DNA of 64,000 bases from Rhizobium sp. ASV20 (GCF_016429015.1 NZ_JAELTU010000010.1:1-64000); one strand, 5' to 3'. Shown: positions 44,075-53,931, counted from the stretch's first letter. Notes: generated by a model not told the origin, from the letters alone. A program made the numbers and translations.

Positions 44075-45541
44075 TCAGGCGCCATGCTTTGCCTGGTGCG
44101 TATTCGCCTTGGCCGCTGCGGCGTGATGGGCTTTCTTGTGTTCGTACATTCCAAGATCGGCCCGTTTCACGGTGGTTTCTATCGTTTCGCCCTCTTGGCT
44201 GGTGGCCATGCCGACGGCAATGCTGAGCGGCGCGCTGGAATAGAACTGGTTGTTGATCTTCAACAATTCGTTGATGGTGTCGACCATGGCGGCCGCTGCG
44301 ATTTCATCGGCTCCCGGCATCAGCACCGCGAATTCATCGCCGCCAATCCGGGCCGCGTGATTAGGCTGGGATACGACGCTGGAGAGCACTTCTCCCATGC
44401 GACGCAGCAGCGAGTCGCCGGCATCGTGTCCGCTCTCGTCATTAGCCTCCTTCAGGCCATTGAGATCGATGACGATGGCGGAGACGGGCCGCAGGGACTT
44501 GCGCTCCAGCCTGTTGATCTCGTCCATATAGAAGGCGCGATTGTAGAGCCTGGTCAGGACATCGTGCTTGCCGAGATATTCTAGATAGGCCTCGGCCTTT
44601 TTGCGCGCCGTTATATCCGTGAGTGCGACTTGAACCAGCGACCAGTCGTGTTCATGGCCCGGGAAGACGGAAAACTGCAGCAAAACGTGACGCTCGGAGC
44701 CATCGAGAGCATAGTTCAGCACTTCGCGCTGATGGAAGAGCCGCTCGTTCCAAAGTTCCACCAGCTGACCGCGGAAATGCTTCTCCATATCGTTACGGAA
44801 GACTTCGCCGATTCGCTGGTGCAGGGTCTGGCGGTCCGGCGCGCAGAACAAATCCAGTGTCGCCTGATTGACGTCGAGCACGCTGATCTCGCTCATGCAT
44901 TGCTGCACGAATTCCGGATGCACGTCGAGGAAGACCTGAAAATCGATGATGCCGCGCTTGCGGATGTCATCGAGCAGAATCTTGATGCGGCTGAAGTCCT
45001 CAACCCAGAGCGATACCGGCGAATGTTCGAACATTCCTTCAGCATAGCGGCGCTGGCGCTCCTCCTGCCGGCGTGCTTCCTCGCGCGCGGTCACGTCTTC
45101 GGTCGTCAGCAGCAGGCGGCTCCAGGACGCTTCGTATCCAGGCAGTATGACGCCGCGTAGCTGGATATCCAGTCTGCGGCCACCCAGCGCATAGTTGATC
45201 GCTGTACTCGAAAATTCGGTCTTTCCCTCCCAGAGCGCCACCAGTTCGTTCACATGGCTTTGCAACATCTCGCCGCGGAAGATATTGGGAAGTCCGACAA
45301 CGAGTGCCTCGAAAGACGGCGCTTCGAACAGCTCCAGTGTTTTCGCGTTGACGGCGAGGACACGAATCTTCTGCGAACAGGTAGCGACACGTCGCAGGTC
45401 CGCAACCAGGAACGAGCGCAGATCTGTGACCCCTTCGCTCCGCCAGAGTGCGAATTGCTCTCTGACGCCGCTGAAGTCCTCCAGCCACATGGCAACGGGG
45501 GCGAGATCGAATACGGTGGAACTAAGATCTTGGGCGTTCAT
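44075..45541 (-). CDS. Diguanylate cyclase with two PAS-type sensor domains
   Basis: 488 residues. Two tandem PAS-like repeats (about 10-150 and 165-315), each opening with the same pattern (MWLEDFSGVREQF and LWVEDFSRIKILL), then a GGDEF domain from about 325. The active site is intact (ARIGGDEFAVLMPG). The product-inhibition site, normally RxxD just before it, reads QPNH, so feedback inhibition by c-di-GMP is probably lost. No membrane helix, so a cytosolic sensor. Of two adjacent ATGs (45544, 45541) the second has better spacing from AGGGA. Confidence 0.88.
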   Translation of the reverse strand: MNAQDLSSTVFDLAPVAMWLEDFSGVREQFALWRSEGVTDLRSFLVADLRRVATCSQKIRVLAVNAKTLELFEAPSFEALVVGLPNIFRGEMLQSHVNELVALWEGKTEFSSTAINYALGGRRLDIQLRGVILPGYEASWSRLLLTTEDVTAREEARRQEERQRRYAEGMFEHSPVSLWVEDFSRIKILLDDIRKRGIIDFQVFLDVHPEFVQQCMSEISVLDVNQATLDLFCAPDRQTLHQRIGEVFRNDMEKHFRGQLVELWNERLFHQREVLNYALDGSERHVLLQFSVFPGHEHDWSLVQVALTDITARKKAEAYLEYLGKHDVLTRLYNRAFYMDEINRLERKSLRPVSAIVIDLNGLKEANDESGHDAGDSLLRRMGEVLSSVVSQPNHAARIGGDEFAVLMPGADEIAAAAMVDTINELLKINNQFYSSAPLSIAVGMATSQEGETIETTVKRADLGMYEHKKAHHAAAAKANTHQAKHGA

Positions 45542-45741
45542 CATGATTCCCTACGCCGGTCATAAAGGCGAAATGCAAAACACAGGGACCGGCGGTTCGC
45601 TAAATGCTGATTAGCGAATATTTGTAAAACTTGCGTTGATACCGATTGATTGGTCAAGTCAGGCGGTTGTTTATAGACTATTTGCAATTCATTCTTGTTG
45701 AAACTGTGCTCAAAAGAGCTCTCGGGCTCCGCCTGTATTCG

Positions 45742-46191
45742 TTATGTTTTCAAAAAACGCTCGAACGCTTCCAGGGTTTTCTCGCTGACGTGATGCTCGA
45801 TGCCCTCGGCGTCGTTTCTGGCGGTGTCGGGATCGACGCCCAGACGGCACAGGACGGCTTCCACGACTTGATGCCGCCGCCGCGTAGCCATCGCCAGGCG
45901 ATGCCCTTCTTCAGTCAGGAAGACGCCCCGGTAGGGTCGCTGGGTAATCAGATTTTCCTCGGCTAGCCGCTTGAGCATTTTGGCAACGGTAGGCTGAGTT
46001 ACTCCCAGCCGCTGCGCGATATCAGTCTGGCGTGCCTCGCCGGCATGTTCGATCAGGTCGGCGATGAGCTCGACATAGTCCTCCATGAGTTCGGTACGCC
46101 GGTCGTCACGGCTTTTCTGAAACGCCTCGACATGCGTCTCGACTTCCGTGGATGCGAGACGGCTTTCCGGGATGGGAGGTGTTTTCGTCAA
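45742..46191 (-). CDS. mntR: Manganese-dependent transcriptional regulator MntR
   Basis: 149 residues of the DtxR family, alphaproteobacterial/enterobacterial MntR type: winged helix with [26 protein letters not shown] and the metal-binding/dimer region ending [20 protein letters not shown]. With Mn(II) bound it represses mntH. The start is a TTG at 46191 with GAGGG nine bases before it; no in-frame ATG exists near the true N-terminus. It follows mntH on the same strand, and a box like that of mntH lies at 46230-46250. Confidence 0.88.
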   Translation of the reverse strand: MTKTPPIPESRLASTEVETHVEAFQKSRDDRRTELMEDYVELIADLIEHAGEARQTDIAQRLGVTQPTVAKMLKRLAEENLITQRPYRGVFLTEEGHRLAMATRRRHQVVEAVLCRLGVDPDTARNDAEGIEHHVSEKTLEAFERFLKT

Positions 46192-46229
46192 GGCGGCTTA
46201 CCCTCATGGGATTAAGTGTCGTGTAATGA

Positions 46230-46250
46230 CGTTTAGCCTCGACTATAAAT
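46230..46250. promoter_or_regulatory. Candidate MntR box upstream of mntR
   Basis: The segment TTAGCCTCGACTATA resembles TAAGCCTGAGCTATA, the complement of the box before mntH (47634-47654). Both have two half sites of the AGCC-n-TATA type, as in the palindromic MntR box of enterobacteria. Location between mntH and mntR, about 40 bases before the TTG start. Confidence 0.4.
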
Positions 46251-46297
46251 AATTCAACTCCGTTATGAAACTCCGGTCTGCGATCCCCAGATATGGA

Positions 46298-47608
46298 TCA
46301 TCCGTTGCTCAGTCCGGGGACCGGGATGCCGAAAGTCTGGAGAAGCAGGATCGCGTTCAGCCCGAGAATGACGATGGTCCCTACAATTGCAGCAATATCG
46401 GTCAATCGGCCGTTGGCGAAGTTGCCCATGATGGCGCGGTTTCGGGTGAACATGACGAGCGCGATCATCGGAATGGGCAGCGCGAAGGAGAGCACGACCT
46501 GGCTATAGACGAGCGCTTCGGTGGTATTGACGCCCATGAGAACGACCACGAATGCCGGTAGCATGGTCACCAGTCGGCGCAACCAGACCGGAATGCGGAA
46601 GCCGACGAAACCTTGCATGATCATTTGCCCGGCCATGGTGCCCACTGCCGAAGATGAGATGCCGGAGGCCATGAGGGAGATCAGGAAGATGCTTGCCGCC
46701 GCTCCGCCAAGCAGAGGCGTGAGGGTATGATAGGCGCTTTCGATCTCTGCGACTTCGGAATGGCCTGAATGGAAGGCGGCCGATGCCATGATCACCATGG
46801 CCATATTAACTGCGCCGGCAACGGCGAGTGCTATCACGCATTCCCAATTGGAAAAGAAGACGAGTTTCCGTCGCTCATTGTCGTTGCGCCCCGGAGCGCG
46901 ATGTTGGGTCAGGCCGGAGTGCAGATAGACCGCATGCGGCATGACAGTCGCGCCGATGATGCCGACCGCAATGGTCAGGGCGGTAGAATCCGGGATCGAC
47001 GGCAGGACGGTGCCAAGGGCCGCCTGACCCCAGACCACGGGCGCGATGAACATCTCGATGAGATAGCAGAGGCTGATGATGGCGACGAGGCCGCCAATGA
47101 CCAGTTCCATGGGTCGGAAGCCGCGTTTCTCCATCAGCAACACCCCATAGGTCACGACCGCCGTGACGGCCATGCCGGCGATAAGCGGCATCTGGAAGAG
47201 GAGCGACAAGCCGATCGCGCCACCCAGGAATTCTGCGAGATCCGTCGCCATCGCCGCCACTTCGCTGATGACCCACATTGTGTAGCGGATGGGTGCCGAG
47301 AATTCGTCGCGACAGAGCTCGGCAAGATTGCGGCCGGTGACGATGCCCAGCTTTGCTGAAAGTGCCTGGAAGAGCATGGCGATAAGGTTTGCCACGAGCA
47401 CCACCCACAGCAACGAATAGCCGTAGCCAGAGCCTGCCTGGATGTTTGTCGCGAAATTGCCGGGATCCATATAGGCGATGGAGGCGATAACCGCCGGGCC
47501 TGCGAAAAGAAGGGTTGATCTGAACCCTCGGCGTCTGCCGGCCAAGACTTCGCGGATCTGCATATCGGTACGTTCCGACAGGGTCTGCCGGGCAATCGAG
47601 TCTGTCAT
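46298..47608 (-). CDS. mntH: Manganese transporter MntH (Nramp family)
   Basis: 436 residues, 11-12 helices. Metal-site motifs are intact: D48-P49-G50-N51 in the first helix and M223-P224-H225 in the sixth. Proton-driven Mn(II) import. GGAG before ATG 47608. MntR is encoded 106 bases downstream in the same direction, and a candidate MntR box and a second palindrome lie upstream at 47634-47675. Confidence 0.92.
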   Translation of the reverse strand: MTDSIARQTLSERTDMQIREVLAGRRRGFRSTLLFAGPAVIASIAYMDPGNFATNIQAGSGYGYSLLWVVLVANLIAMLFQALSAKLGIVTGRNLAELCRDEFSAPIRYTMWVISEVAAMATDLAEFLGGAIGLSLLFQMPLIAGMAVTAVVTYGVLLMEKRGFRPMELVIGGLVAIISLCYLIEMFIAPVVWGQAALGTVLPSIPDSTALTIAVGIIGATVMPHAVYLHSGLTQHRAPGRNDNERRKLVFFSNWECVIALAVAGAVNMAMVIMASAAFHSGHSEVAEIESAYHTLTPLLGGAAASIFLISLMASGISSSAVGTMAGQMIMQGFVGFRIPVWLRRLVTMLPAFVVVLMGVNTTEALVYSQVVLSFALPIPMIALVMFTRNRAIMGNFANGRLTDIAAIVGTIVILGLNAILLLQTFGIPVPGLSNG

Positions 47609-47633
47609 GGGGCTTCTCCAGCTCGTTATAAAA

Positions 47634-47675
47634 AATATAGCTCAGGCTTAATTTATGTCAATAAGCCATTATTGA
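47634..47675. promoter_or_regulatory. Candidate MntR box and adjacent palindrome upstream of mntH
   Basis: AATATAGC-TCAG-GCTTAATTT (47634-47654) fits the known enterobacterial MntR palindrome (AACATAGC-n4-GCTATGTT form) in most positions. Next to it TCAATAA-GCCA-TTATTGA (47658-47675) is a perfect 7-base palindrome. Both lie within 70 bases of the mntH start, where a manganese repressor would act. Confidence 0.45.
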
Positions 47676-48147
47676 GAGTTGGTGCTAATCCTTGTCGGTC
47701 GGCCGTCGCCAGTGACAAAGATCAAGCGGCCCGACGCTTTGCGTGGAGGGAAAAGGGGAGGGTTGGGATTGGGGTGGAGTGAGATATATTGATCTTTGTC
47801 GAGGTTGCTGTTGTAAGATACAGCATCTTAAAGTATAGATTTGTCGTTATTTGGATTTGATATTAAACGCAGGGATTGAGTGCATAATACTGTTGCAATT
47901 TTTGATTATATGAAGCTGTATTATTAGAATATTATATTTATATCATAATTAAATTTATGTAATATTTAGTTATTTTAACCGATTCATCAGTCTGTCGTGT
48001 TCTTGTTGCTTTGCAGCGCCGTCGGCGGTGAGCAGGACGCTCTTTATCTGCGATGCCCCCGACACCCCCACGGCAGACAATCATCGGCGCGGGCGCACTC
48101 TGCGGCGTGCACGCGATTGTCGGCTCTTCATCGAGAGCAGGCAAATC
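47676..48147. other. AT-rich intergenic stretch before the chemoreceptor gene
   Basis: From about 47770 to 47990 the sequence is much richer in A+T than the rest of the window. It contains a TAAGAT-ACAGC-ATCTTA palindrome at 47814-47830 and several TATATT-like tracts. No open frame is convincing. It should hold the promoter of the chemoreceptor gene at 48148; a binding site for a nucleoid protein or an imported fragment are other options. Confidence 0.5.
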
Positions 48148-50085
48148 ATGTCATTTCTCCAGAATGCAAGAATCAGGACGAAAGTACTCTCCATCATCAT
48201 CCCGATCTGCCTGATCGGGGTTGCGAGCGTTTTCTTTATATCGAGCCAATATAAGGATAGCGTTGGCACCTATTCGAACTTCATTTCGAAGGATGAGACC
48301 GCGGCCGTCGAGATGTCCAGAGCCAGCCAGCGGGTGACGGCACTTAGTTACAATGCCTATCAGATCCTGGTCTACAGCACGAAAGACCCGGAGATGGTGA
48401 CGTTTTCGAAGGATTACGAGGAGAACAAGAGCGTTCTTCTCGCTCGCTTTGCGACGGTCAAGCAGTTGATTCCCGCCGAAGCGGATGCAATCGACAAGCT
48501 GGCGGCCAAGGCAAATGATATTGTCGCGCTGACCGATCAGGCCGTAAAGGCTGGGCTGGTCGATGACAACGATACGGCCACCAAGCTTCTGAAACAGGCC
48601 GACCCCCTCATCAAGGATGAAGTCCTTTCCGTCCGCCACTGGCTCGATACCTTCAATGAGAACATCAACGCCAAGAGCGATAGGCTTGACGAGCATGCGT
48701 CAAGTACGATCACCAATACGCTTGTCGCTCTCGGTCTTCTCTTTGCCGCGGCAATCCTGATCGCCATTCTCGTTTCTGCTCGTGGTATCACCGCGCCTAT
48801 CGAGCGACTGCGAGCCCGCATGGCGTCGCTGGCCGAAGGCCATACGGACGAACAGATTGCAGGCATCGGCCGCAGGGACGAAGTCGGTCAGATGGCGGCG
48901 GCAGTCTCGGTATTTCGCGACAATGCGCTCGAACGTATTCGATTGGAGCAGGAAGCCGCCGCCGGGCGAAGCCTCTCTGAACGCGAAAGACTGGAACGTG
49001 AGGCGCAAAAGGCCAAGGACGCGGCCGATACCCAATTCGCCGTTGATGGGCTGGCGAGCGGCTTGTCCGAGCTTTCGAACGGCAATATGGTCTATCGCAT
49101 CGAGAAGCCTTTCGTCGCCCACCTCGATCAGTTGAGGACGAACTTCAACGCGTCGATGGCAAAGCTGGAGGAGACGCTGCGCGCGGTCGGTCAGGGCGGT
49201 CAGGCGATCGCAGCCGGCGCCAGCCAAATCCGCTCTGCAGCTGACGATCTCTCCAAGCGCACCGAGCAGCAGGCGGCCTCGGTCGAGGAGACTGCGGCGG
49301 CACTCGAGGAAATCACCACCACGGTCAAGGATTCCACCCGGCGGGCGGAAGAGGCGAGCTCGTTGGTCGGACGCGCCCGCGTCGGCGCCGAAAAGTCCGG
49401 CGAAGTCATGCGCGAGGCGATCGCCGCCATGGAAGCCATCTCGAAATCGTCGAGCGAGATCAGCAACATTATCGGCGTCATCGACGATATCGCCTTCCAG
49501 ACAAATCTGCTCGCTCTCAATGCAGGGGTTGAAGCGGCACGAGCTGGCGAAGCCGGCAAGGGATTTGCCGTCGTTGCCCAGGAAGTGCGCGAGCTTGCCC
49601 AGCGTTCTGCAAAGGCTGCCAAGGAAATCAAGGCGCTGATTTCGACGTCCGGACAGCAGGTCGACAGCGGCGTGGATCTCGTGTCGCGAACCGGGCAGTC
49701 GCTTCAACAGATCGTCAAGGAAGTCGAAGATATCGACCGCAATGTCCGCGCGATCGTCGAGGCCGCCCGCGAACAGGCGACCGGCTTGCAGGAGATCAAC
49801 ACTGCCGTCAACACCATCGATCAGGGTACGCAGCAGAATGCAGCCATGGTCGAGGAGTCCACGGCTGCGAGCTACAGCCTGGCCAAGGAAGTGACGGCCC
49901 TGAACGAGCTGCTCGGACAGTTCGCGCTTGAGAGCGGCCGAGGCCATTCACGACCCGCTATGGCGACGGAGCAGTCGAAAGCCGCTGCTTCGCCGGCGCG
50001 CTCGCTGCGGTCACGCATCGCGGGTGCGTTTACGGGCTCGGGCGGCGCGACTGCCGCAGCGGCTTCCTCTTGGGAAGAATTTTGA
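48148..50085 (+). CDS. Membrane methyl-accepting chemotaxis protein with C-terminal SWEEF
   Basis: 645 residues. Transmembrane helix at 12-33, a periplasmic helical sensor domain at about 35-188, second helix at 191-210, HAMP at 211-264, and the MCP signalling domain to about 620 with tip [20 protein letters not shown]. The last residues are SWEEF, matching the xWxxF pentapeptide (NWETF in E. coli) that tethers CheR and CheB. The ligand is unknown. ATG 48148 opens the first helix directly; the longer frame from 48028 adds unrelated residues. A terminator follows at 50135. Confidence 0.92.
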   Translation: MSFLQNARIRTKVLSIIIPICLIGVASVFFISSQYKDSVGTYSNFISKDETAAVEMSRASQRVTALSYNAYQILVYSTKDPEMVTFSKDYEENKSVLLARFATVKQLIPAEADAIDKLAAKANDIVALTDQAVKAGLVDDNDTATKLLKQADPLIKDEVLSVRHWLDTFNENINAKSDRLDEHASSTITNTLVALGLLFAAAILIAILVSARGITAPIERLRARMASLAEGHTDEQIAGIGRRDEVGQMAAAVSVFRDNALERIRLEQEAAAGRSLSERERLEREAQKAKDAADTQFAVDGLASGLSELSNGNMVYRIEKPFVAHLDQLRTNFNASMAKLEETLRAVGQGGQAIAAGASQIRSAADDLSKRTEQQAASVEETAAALEEITTTVKDSTRRAEEASSLVGRARVGAEKSGEVMREAIAAMEAISKSSSEISNIIGVIDDIAFQTNLLALNAGVEAARAGEAGKGFAVVAQEVRELAQRSAKAAKEIKALISTSGQQVDSGVDLVSRTGQSLQQIVKEVEDIDRNVRAIVEAAREQATGLQEINTAVNTIDQGTQQNAAMVEESTAASYSLAKEVTALNELLGQFALESGRGHSRPAMATEQSKAAASPARSLRSRIAGAFTGSGGATAAAASSWEEF

Positions 50086-50134
50086 TGCAGAACATGCACA
50101 ATTGCCAATAAGAAATTGATAATAAAGAATTTAA

Positions 50135-50166
50135 CGACCGCGGCTCAATAAGCCGCGGTCGTTTTT
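50135..50166 (+). terminator. Rho-independent terminator between chemoreceptor and phosphate transporter genes
   Basis: CGACCGCGGCT (50135-50145) with AGCCGCGGTCG (50151-50161), loop CAATA, then T5. It can also end the leftward phosphate operon, which stops at 50189. Confidence 0.88.
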
Positions 50167-50188
50167 ATTCATCGTCGCTTCTGCGTGC

Positions 50189-51193
50189 TTATTGGAAAAG
50201 CTGCATGCCCCAATAGGAAAGTGCAGAAATCGCGGCCGCCGCAGGCAGTGTAATGATCCAGGCGATGACGATATTGCCGGCGATGCCCCAGCGGACCGCC
50301 GACACGCGCCTTGCCGCACCAACGCCAATGATGGCGCCGGTAATCGTATGCGTGGTGGATACCGGTATGCCAAGCCAGGTCGCGGCAAAGAGGGTCAGTG
50401 CGCCGCCGGTCTCCGCGCAGAAGCCCTGCATCGGATTGAGACGAGTGATCTTCGAGCCCATTGTGTGAACGATCCGCCATCCGCCAAACAGCGTGCCGAG
50501 TGCCATGGCTGTCTGGCAGGAAAGCACGACCCATAGAGGCACATGGAAGGAACCGCCGCCATATCCTTGGGAATAAAGGAGAATGGCGATAATGCCCATG
50601 GTCTTTTGCGCATCATTGCCGCCGTGTCCCAGAGAATAGAGCGACGCCGAGAAGAATTGCAAAATGCGGAATGTGCGGTCGACCGCAAAGGGTGTCTGCC
50701 GCACGAACAGCCAAGTAACGGCCAGAACCAGAAAGAGCGCCAGGACAAACCCGATCAGCGGTGACATCACGATCGCACCAGCCGTCTTGAAAACACCGAG
50801 CCAGACAATCGAGCTTACGCCAACCTTGGCAAGGCCCGCGCCGATCAGCCCGCCGACCAGTGCATGCGACGAGCTGGAGGGTATGCCGAATATCCAGGTG
50901 ACGATATTCCAGACGATTGCTCCCAGCAACGCGGCAAAGATGACCGAAGCATCGACGATACTGGGATCGATGATGCCGGTTCCGAGCGTCTCGGCCACAT
51001 GCAACCCGAAGAACATGAAGGCAATGAAGTTGAAAAATGCCGCCCACAGCACGGCATATTGCGGCCGCAGGACGCGGGTCGAGACGATGGTGGCGATGGA
51101 ATTTGCCGCATCGTGAAGGCCGTTCAGAAAGTCGAAGAACAAGGCGGTGGCGATAATGCCAACCAGCAAGGGAAAGGCGAGGGTGGCCTCCAT
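50189..51193 (-). CDS. pit: Low-affinity inorganic phosphate transporter (PiT family)
   Basis: 334 residues, ten or so helices, with both PiT signature repeats: FLNGLHDAANSIATIVSTRVL near the N-terminus and GHGGNDAQKTMGIIA in the second half. Imports phosphate (or metal phosphate) with protons. Its ATG overlaps the stop codon of the PhoU-like gene by one base (TGATG), so the two are translationally coupled; the same pair (often named orfA-pit) is known in Sinorhizobium. Confidence 0.9.
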   Translation of the reverse strand: MEATLAFPLLVGIIATALFFDFLNGLHDAANSIATIVSTRVLRPQYAVLWAAFFNFIAFMFFGLHVAETLGTGIIDPSIVDASVIFAALLGAIVWNIVTWIFGIPSSSSHALVGGLIGAGLAKVGVSSIVWLGVFKTAGAIVMSPLIGFVLALFLVLAVTWLFVRQTPFAVDRTFRILQFFSASLYSLGHGGNDAQKTMGIIAILLYSQGYGGGSFHVPLWVVLSCQTAMALGTLFGGWRIVHTMGSKITRLNPMQGFCAETGGALTLFAATWLGIPVSTTHTITGAIIGVGAARRVSAVRWGIAGNIVIAWIITLPAAAAISALSYWGMQLFQ

Positions 51194-51834
51194 CAGACGC
51201 TCTCGAGCACGATGCCGTTGATCTCGTTGGCGACATCCTCGAAGCGGTCGACAACCTTCTCAAGCTCGCCGTATATCTCGCTGCCGATAATAAAGGCCAT
51301 GGCATTGGAGGCGCCGTAATTGCGGAACAGATCCTTCAAGCCCTGATCGTGGAGTTCGTCGGCGCGGCCCTCGACCTTGACGATCTCTTCCGTGAGGTTG
51401 GCAAGTTTCGAGGCATTCGGTCCCATGCGATCGAGAAGAGGGACGGCCTCGGCGACCAGATGGGCAGCCTTGACGATCACTTCTCCCATCTGCTGCATGC
51501 CGGGGTCGAAGCTCTTCTGCTCGAAAAGCCGGATGGTTTTCACGGTCTTGTGCATCATGTCGATGGCGTCATCCATGGACATGATGAGGTCCTTAATGTC
51601 GCCACGGTCGAATGGCGTGATGAAGCTTCGGCGCACGGCAAGCAGCACGTCTCGCGTGATGCCGTCTGCCTGATTTTCCAGCTCGACGATCCGTCGACCT
51701 TTCGCGTCGATGTCGTTGCCGGCCAAAAGCTCGTTCAGGGCTTCAGCGGCGCCAACGATCGTGCGCGAGTGCTGCGCGAACAGATCGAAAAAGCGATCCT
51801 CGCGCGGCATGAGTTTGCGAAACCAGCCTAACAT
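51193..51834 (-). CDS. DUF47 family, PhoU-like phosphate transport partner
   Basis: 213 residues, all-helical, of the DUF47/TIGR00153 family (LMPREDRFFDLFAQHSRTI, then LIMSMDDAIDMMHKTVK and ADELHDQGLKDLFRNYG). Members are encoded with PiT transporters and are thought to regulate them. The ATG at 51834 has GGAG five bases upstream; a longer frame to 51849 lacks one. First gene of a two-gene operon with pit. Confidence 0.88.
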   Translation of the reverse strand: MLGWFRKLMPREDRFFDLFAQHSRTIVGAAEALNELLAGNDIDAKGRRIVELENQADGITRDVLLAVRRSFITPFDRGDIKDLIMSMDDAIDMMHKTVKTIRLFEQKSFDPGMQQMGEVIVKAAHLVAEAVPLLDRMGPNASKLANLTEEIVKVEGRADELHDQGLKDLFRNYGASNAMAFIIGSEIYGELEKVVDRFEDVANEINGIVLESV

Positions 51835-51881
51835 ACAAGCTCCATGCATTCATTGTCATGAAACCGTCATAATTGACGGAG

Positions 51882-51900
51882 CGCGGCTTGGAAAGCCGCG
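51882..51900. terminator. Short hairpin between sulfonate and phosphate operons
   Basis: CGCGGCTT (51882-51889) with AAGCCGCG (51893-51900) and a three-base loop. There is no T run, so it is at best a weak terminator for the sulfonate operon that ends at 51945. Confidence 0.35.
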
Positions 51901-51944
51901 TGCTTGCGATGTTCTGTGGGTATAGCGAAGGTCTTTTCAGTCTA

Positions 51945-53009
51945 TTAATCGCGCAGAAGGGGCAATAGCTGATCCCCCTGTCGCCTGATTTCCGTGAGAT
52001 AGGGCGTATCCGAGAGGACGAAATGCGTGATGCCCAGTTCGCGGTATTTGCGCAGGGAGCGGGCAACCTCCTCTGCGGATCCGACGAGCCACGTCGTCCC
52101 GGCTCCGCCGCCGCCGAACTTGCCTGGTGCGGTATAGAGATTGTCGTCGAGCACATCGCCGCGCGCATTGAGATCGAACAGGCGTCGCTGACCTACGGCT
52201 ATCGACTGGCGATGGTCGTGCCAGCCTGCTCCATTGTCCTCGGCCATTCTTGCGATTTTTGCTTCGGCATCTGCCCATGCCTGTGTGCTGGTTTCACGGA
52301 CGAGCGTGGTGATGCGCAAGCCGAATTCCAAGGGAGCGAGATCGCGATCGTGCGCCTTGCTCAGTGACTTCAAGCGCTCGATTCGCTCGCGGACGCCATC
52401 AAGCGGCTCGCCCCAGAAGAGCTGGACGTCTGCTTCGGTGGCTGCCACGCTCTCGGCCGCCTCCGAAGCGCCGCCGAAATAGAGCTTGGGATGGCGGCGT
52501 TCGCCGCGACCTTGAATTCTCGGGGATGCCGTCGATTCAGCAACGCGGAAATGTTCGCCCGCATAGGTAACGTTCTCTTCGGTCCAAAGCTTGCGAACCA
52601 GCCGCATGAATTCCCGGGTGCGGGCATAGCGATGCGCCTGATCGCCCTCGCTGTCACCGTAGGCGGATGGGTTGTCCTTGCCCGAGACGATATTGATGCG
52701 CACCCGGCCGCCGCTCAGATTGTCAAGGGTGGCAGCGGCGGATGCGAATTGCGCGGGCTGCCAATAGCCTGGGCGAATGGCGATCAATGGCTCGAAAGTT
52801 GTGGTTCTAGCCACAAGCGCGGCGGCGACGGTGAATGTGTCCGGTCGTCCCCATCCCGTGCCGATCAGGGCGCCTTTCCACCCATGTTCTTCCAGCGCCC
52901 TGGCATGGCTTGTCAGTATTTCAAGACTATTGTGATTTTCGGCGACCAAATCGCCTCGGTGGCCGGGTTTCGTGTCGTTGGGAATGTACCAGAGAAATTC
53001 GCTGCTCAT
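51945..53009 (-). CDS. ssuD: Alkanesulfonate monooxygenase, SsuD-like LLM
   Basis: About 354 residues of the SsuD type (EFLWYIPND, HGWKGALIGTGWGRPDTFTVAAAL, INIVSGKDNPSAYGDSEGDQAHRYARTREF in parts, YFGGASEAAE). With FMNH2 and O2 it splits alkanesulfonates into sulfite and aldehyde. Start chosen at ATG 53009, seven bases after an AGG; another ATG is at 53015. It is the last gene of the leftward ABC transporter operon. No SsuE reductase gene is present here. Between it and the permease gene lies a G9 tract at 53052-53060. Confidence 0.85.
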   Translation of the reverse strand: MSSEFLWYIPNDTKPGHRGDLVAENHNSLEILTSHARALEEHGWKGALIGTGWGRPDTFTVAAALVARTTTFEPLIAIRPGYWQPAQFASAAATLDNLSGGRVRINIVSGKDNPSAYGDSEGDQAHRYARTREFMRLVRKLWTEENVTYAGEHFRVAESTASPRIQGRGERRHPKLYFGGASEAAESVAATEADVQLFWGEPLDGVRERIERLKSLSKAHDRDLAPLEFGLRITTLVRETSTQAWADAEAKIARMAEDNGAGWHDHRQSIAVGQRRLFDLNARGDVLDDNLYTAPGKFGGGGAGTTWLVGSAEEVARSLRKYRELGITHFVLSDTPYLTEIRRQGDQLLPLLRD

Positions 53010-53076
53010 GACCATGCCTGCATGCATTGGATAAGAAAATACGGGCGCGACGGGGGGGGGCGCCCTATCATCGCGT

Positions 53077-53927
53077 TCAGATTTTCCCCTTCCATGGAAC
53101 GAGAACTGCCTCGAGAGCGCGGATCGCCGCTGTAAAGGCAAAGGCGCAGATGGCGATTATGCCGATCCCGACGAAGACGACGTCCGTTGCAAGGAATTGC
53201 GATGCCGACATGATCATGAAACCGATGCCCCGCGTCGAGGCGATAAGTTCGGCGGCTACCAGCGTTCCCCAGCCGATCCCGAACGCAATCCTCACGCCGG
53301 TCAGTATCTCCGGCAAAGCCGAGGGCAGCACGATCGAAACGAAGAGCTGCAAACGGCTCGCGCCGAGCGACCGCGCCGCATTGACGCGCTCAAGAGGAAG
53401 CGAGCGGACGCCCGCCTGAGCGGACAGGCAGATCGGCGCGAACATCGCGAGCACGAGGAGGGTGATTTTCGAGGTTTCACCAATGCCGAGCCAGATGATC
53501 ATCAACGGCAGGTAGGCAAGGGGAGGCAGCGGCCAATAGAATTCGATGGGCGTATCGAGAATTCCCTTTGCCCAGCGACTGAGGCCCATCAACAGGCCGA
53601 CGGGAATACCGACCGCGATCGCGATCGCTGCGGCGACGACAATGCGGAACAGACTGGCGAATATGTGTTCCGAGAGCGAGGCGCCGGCATAGCCGTCGCG
53701 ATAGACGACACTGATTTGCGTCAGGACTTCATCGGGTCTTGGTAGAAAGAGGTGGGAAACCAGGCCAAGTTTCGAGACCAGCCACCACAGGCCAATGAAG
53801 ACGACCCCGGTCGCGAGGCTGATGGCGATCGTCGGCTTGGAACCGACACCGAAACCCGGCATGCGAACAAGCTTCGCCTTCGCTTCCGGCGAACGGACGA
53901 TAACGGGACGTGTTCCAGAAATGTCGG

Positions 53928-53931
<4 letters not shown>
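53077..53931 (-). CDS. ssuC: Sulfonate-type ABC transporter permease (SsuC/TauC family)
   Basis: 284 residues, about six helices, with the permease EAA-type loop [21 protein letters not shown]. Membrane subunit of the sulfonate/taurine/nitrate importer class. Its ATG overlaps the ATPase gene stop by four bases. Substrate is inferred from the SsuD-like gene at the end of the operon. Confidence 0.88.
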
